A program made the position numbers and the translations under genes. Below the pieces are notes generated by a model. That model was not told where the DNA came from and ran no database searches. It saw only the letters and a list, made by a program, of their open reading frames with translations. Source: Pullilachnospira_A gallistercoris (GTDB lineage Bacteria; Bacillota; Clostridia; Lachnospirales; Lachnospiraceae). From it: 23,623 nucleotides of DNA. Below, piece after piece: positions 22,597-23,623 of this stretch; the first letter of the stretch is position 1, and each line of letters opens with the position of its first letter. The DNA lies in contig DVHM01000070.1 of NCBI GenBank assembly GCA_018712125.1, positions 1 through 23,623 on the forward strand. Reading direction: 5' to 3'.

Positions 22597-22623
22597 CTTT
22601 TACGTTCGATTCTTTGTGAAAAA

Positions 22624-22707
22624 TGCCGGTGGCGGGACTTGAACCCGCACTGCGTTGCCACAAACAGATTTTGAGTCTGCCTCGTCTGCCAATTCCGACA
22701 CACCGGC
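22624..22707 (-). tRNA. tRNA-Leu, anticodon CAA
   Basis: An 84-base class II tRNA. The acceptor arm GCCGGTG pairs with CACCGGC plus discriminator A. The D-arm region contains TTGGCAGACG, the anticodon loop CTCAAAA gives CAA (reads UUG), a variable arm follows, and the T-arm contains GGTTCAAGTCC. The 3' CCA is not encoded. Frames read through it as protein are spurious. Confidence 0.95.
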
Positions 22708-22739
22708 GCATTCGCTGATGAAGATCATCAACGAAATTT

Positions 22740-22768
22740 AGTATATAATAAGTTCCCTTTTTTGTCCA
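22740..22768 (-). promoter_or_regulatory. Promoter of tRNA-Leu
   Basis: Minus strand: TGGACA (22768-22763), exact 17-bp spacer, TATACT (22745-22740), each one mismatch from consensus. Start near 22733. The short leader before the tRNA contains the hairpin TGATGA-TCT-TCATCA. Confidence 0.75.
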
Positions 22769-22793
22769 GTAAAAAATACAATTTTTTCTACTG
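22767..22793 (-). terminator. AT-rich hairpin at the end of the decarboxylase gene
   Basis: On the minus strand CAGTAGAAAAAAT, overlapping the TAG stop, pairs with ATTTTTTACTG with one bulged base. It could terminate the decarboxylase transcript, but it lacks a GC-rich stem and overlaps the tRNA promoter's -35 by two bases. Confidence 0.35.
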
Positions 22794-23623
22794 AACCAGC
22801 CCCTTGATAATGTCAAAGCAGTCAAAGGTGGCAAAGTAATCCCGCGGGGTCTCCGCCCGGCGGATCATCTGGAAGGAACCGTCCTCCTTCAGGAGAACCT
22901 CCGCCGATTTCAACTTGCCATTGTAATTGTAACCCATGGCGTATCCGTGGGCGCCCGTGTCGTGAATATAGAGGTAGTCGCCCATATCGATCTTCGGAAG
23001 CATACGGTCAACCGCAAATTTGTCGTTGTTCTCACAGAGAGAACCGGTCACATCGTACTTGTGATCGCAGGGAGCATCCTCCTTGCCCAACACCGTGATG
23101 TGATGATACGCTCCATACATAGCCGGACGCATCAGATTGACCGCGCAGGCATCCACACCGATATACTCCTTGTAAATATGCTTCTCGTGGATGGCCTTCG
23201 TCACCAGAGCGCCGTAAGGCCCCGTCATGAACCGCCCCATCTCCGTATAAATCGCCACATCGCCCAGGCCGGCCGGGACGAGAACTTCCTCGTACACCTT
23301 CCGCACGCCCTCTCCGATAACCCGGATATCGTTGGGCGTCTGATCCGGCCGGTATGCGATACCCACACCGCCGGAGAGGTTGATGAAGGAAATCTCGATG
23401 CCGATCTTCTCCTTCAGCTCCACCACCAGCTCAAAAAGCGTTCTCGCCAGACTCGGATAGTAATCATTGGTTACCGTGTTGCTGACCAGGAAAGAGTGCA
23501 GGCCGAATCGCTTCGCCCCCTTCTCTCTCAGCAGCTGATATCCCTCAAAAAGCTGCTCCTTGGTAAATCCATACTTGGCATCGCCGGGGTTGTCCATGAT
23601 ACCGTTGCTGATGGTGTAGACTC
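22788..23623 (-). CDS. lysA: Diaminopimelate decarboxylase-like PLP enzyme, N-terminus outside window
   Basis: The frame is open from the window's right edge to TAG at 22788, so 278 C-terminal residues are visible and the true start lies beyond 23623. The family is the alanine-racemase-fold (fold III) decarboxylases; LysA converts meso-diaminopimelate to lysine. Visible hallmarks: INLSGGVGIAYRPDQ (phosphate-binding Gly-rich loop), EMGRFMTGPYGALVT (family EPGR-type block), VNLMRPAMYGAYHHI (matches LIRPALYGAYH), SLCENNDKF (the catalytic Cys-Glu block) and HDTGAHGYAMGYNYNG (matches D-GAY---M---YN). The lysine that holds PLP is upstream of the window. A related decarboxylase such as a carboxynorspermidine or arginine type is less likely because of the RPALYGAYH match. 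Confidence 0.82.
   Translation of the reverse strand, partial: VYTISNGIMDNPGDAKYGFTKEQLFEGYQLLREKGAKRFGLHSFLVSNTVTNDYYPSLARTLFELVVELKEKIGIEISFINLSGGVGIAYRPDQTPNDIRVIGEGVRKVYEEVLVPAGLGDVAIYTEMGRFMTGPYGALVTKAIHEKHIYKEYIGVDACAVNLMRPAMYGAYHHITVLGKEDAPCDHKYDVTGSLCENNDKFAVDRMLPKIDMGDYLYIHDTGAHGYAMGYNYNGKLKSAEVLLKEDGSFQMIRRAETPRDYFATFDCFDIIKGLVQ

Larger units (their letters stand above)
22275..22623. other. 349-bp gap between mecA and tRNA-Leu
   Basis: No gene is supported. It holds the mecA leader and candidate promoter, CCGG repeats at 22384-22401, an 11-bp hairpin at 22494-22532, and the tRNA terminator at 22563-22596. Confidence 0.6.

Noticed and set aside
22455..22834. Short minus-strand frames through the tRNA
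   Set aside because: They translate the tRNA-Leu gene and its terminator; tRNA structure explains the sequence fully.

Overview
The window looks like chromosomal DNA of a moderately GC-rich Bacillota, most likely a Lachnospiraceae-type Clostridia. This is inferred from the paired UPF0237/UPF0210 genes, the polA-coaE-yycJ order, a MecA adaptor, an LCP wall-polymer ligase, purine-rich ribosome binding sites and small proteins of a kind I associate with that family. No species can be named from the sequence alone. Nearly all genes lie on the minus strand; only one SGNH hydrolase and one AEC permease are on the plus strand.

Layout in transcription order, right to left. (1) 23623-22788: 3' part of a lysA-like decarboxylase. 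22707-22624: tRNA-Leu(CAA) with its own promoter. 22623-22275: gap holding two terminator-like hairpins and the mecA promoter region. 22274-21095: mecA and a 94-residue conserved-looking unknown, ending at a bidirectional terminator shared with the convergent permease. (2) 20975-16597: a LysR-centred locus. The regulator (minus) is divergent from a 245-aa SGNH hydrolase followed 4 bp later by an AEC permease. Downstream of the regulator is a 499-aa membrane-anchored protein with two tandem copies of an SGNH hydrolase domain. (3) 16596-16046: no convincing gene, but short tandem repeats and hairpins. (4) 16045-7163: a 37-aa microprotein gene, then a candidate promoter and a seven-gene housekeeping series: histidine phosphatase, M24 aminopeptidase, polA, coaE, yycJ-type MBL hydrolase, ACT protein and UPF0210 protein, closed by a terminator. 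(5) 7108-1: an envelope-glycan operon: initiating sugar-phosphate transferase, HAD-type COG5610-like protein, sialyltransferase-like GT-B enzyme, CMP-sugar synthetase, and an LCP ligase cut off by the window edge.

How the genes fit together: region 5 reads as assembly of a wall-linked glycan. The first enzyme would load a sugar phosphate on the lipid carrier. The cytidylyltransferase would make a CMP-activated acidic sugar (nonulosonate or KDO-like), which the adjacent GT-B enzyme could transfer. The LCP protein would attach the finished polymer to peptidoglycan. Synthesis of the acid sugar, flippase and polymerase would have to lie outside the window. Region 4 is core metabolism and replication/repair. 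Region 2 is the least explained part: three SGNH domains and an organic-anion-type permease around one LysR regulator suggest a regulated deacylation/uptake or envelope-modification unit whose substrate cannot be read from sequence.

Recurrent oddities are short tandem duplications spanning stop codons, a dispersed palindromic terminator element in two copies, and hydrophilic low-complexity inserts in several unrelated proteins.
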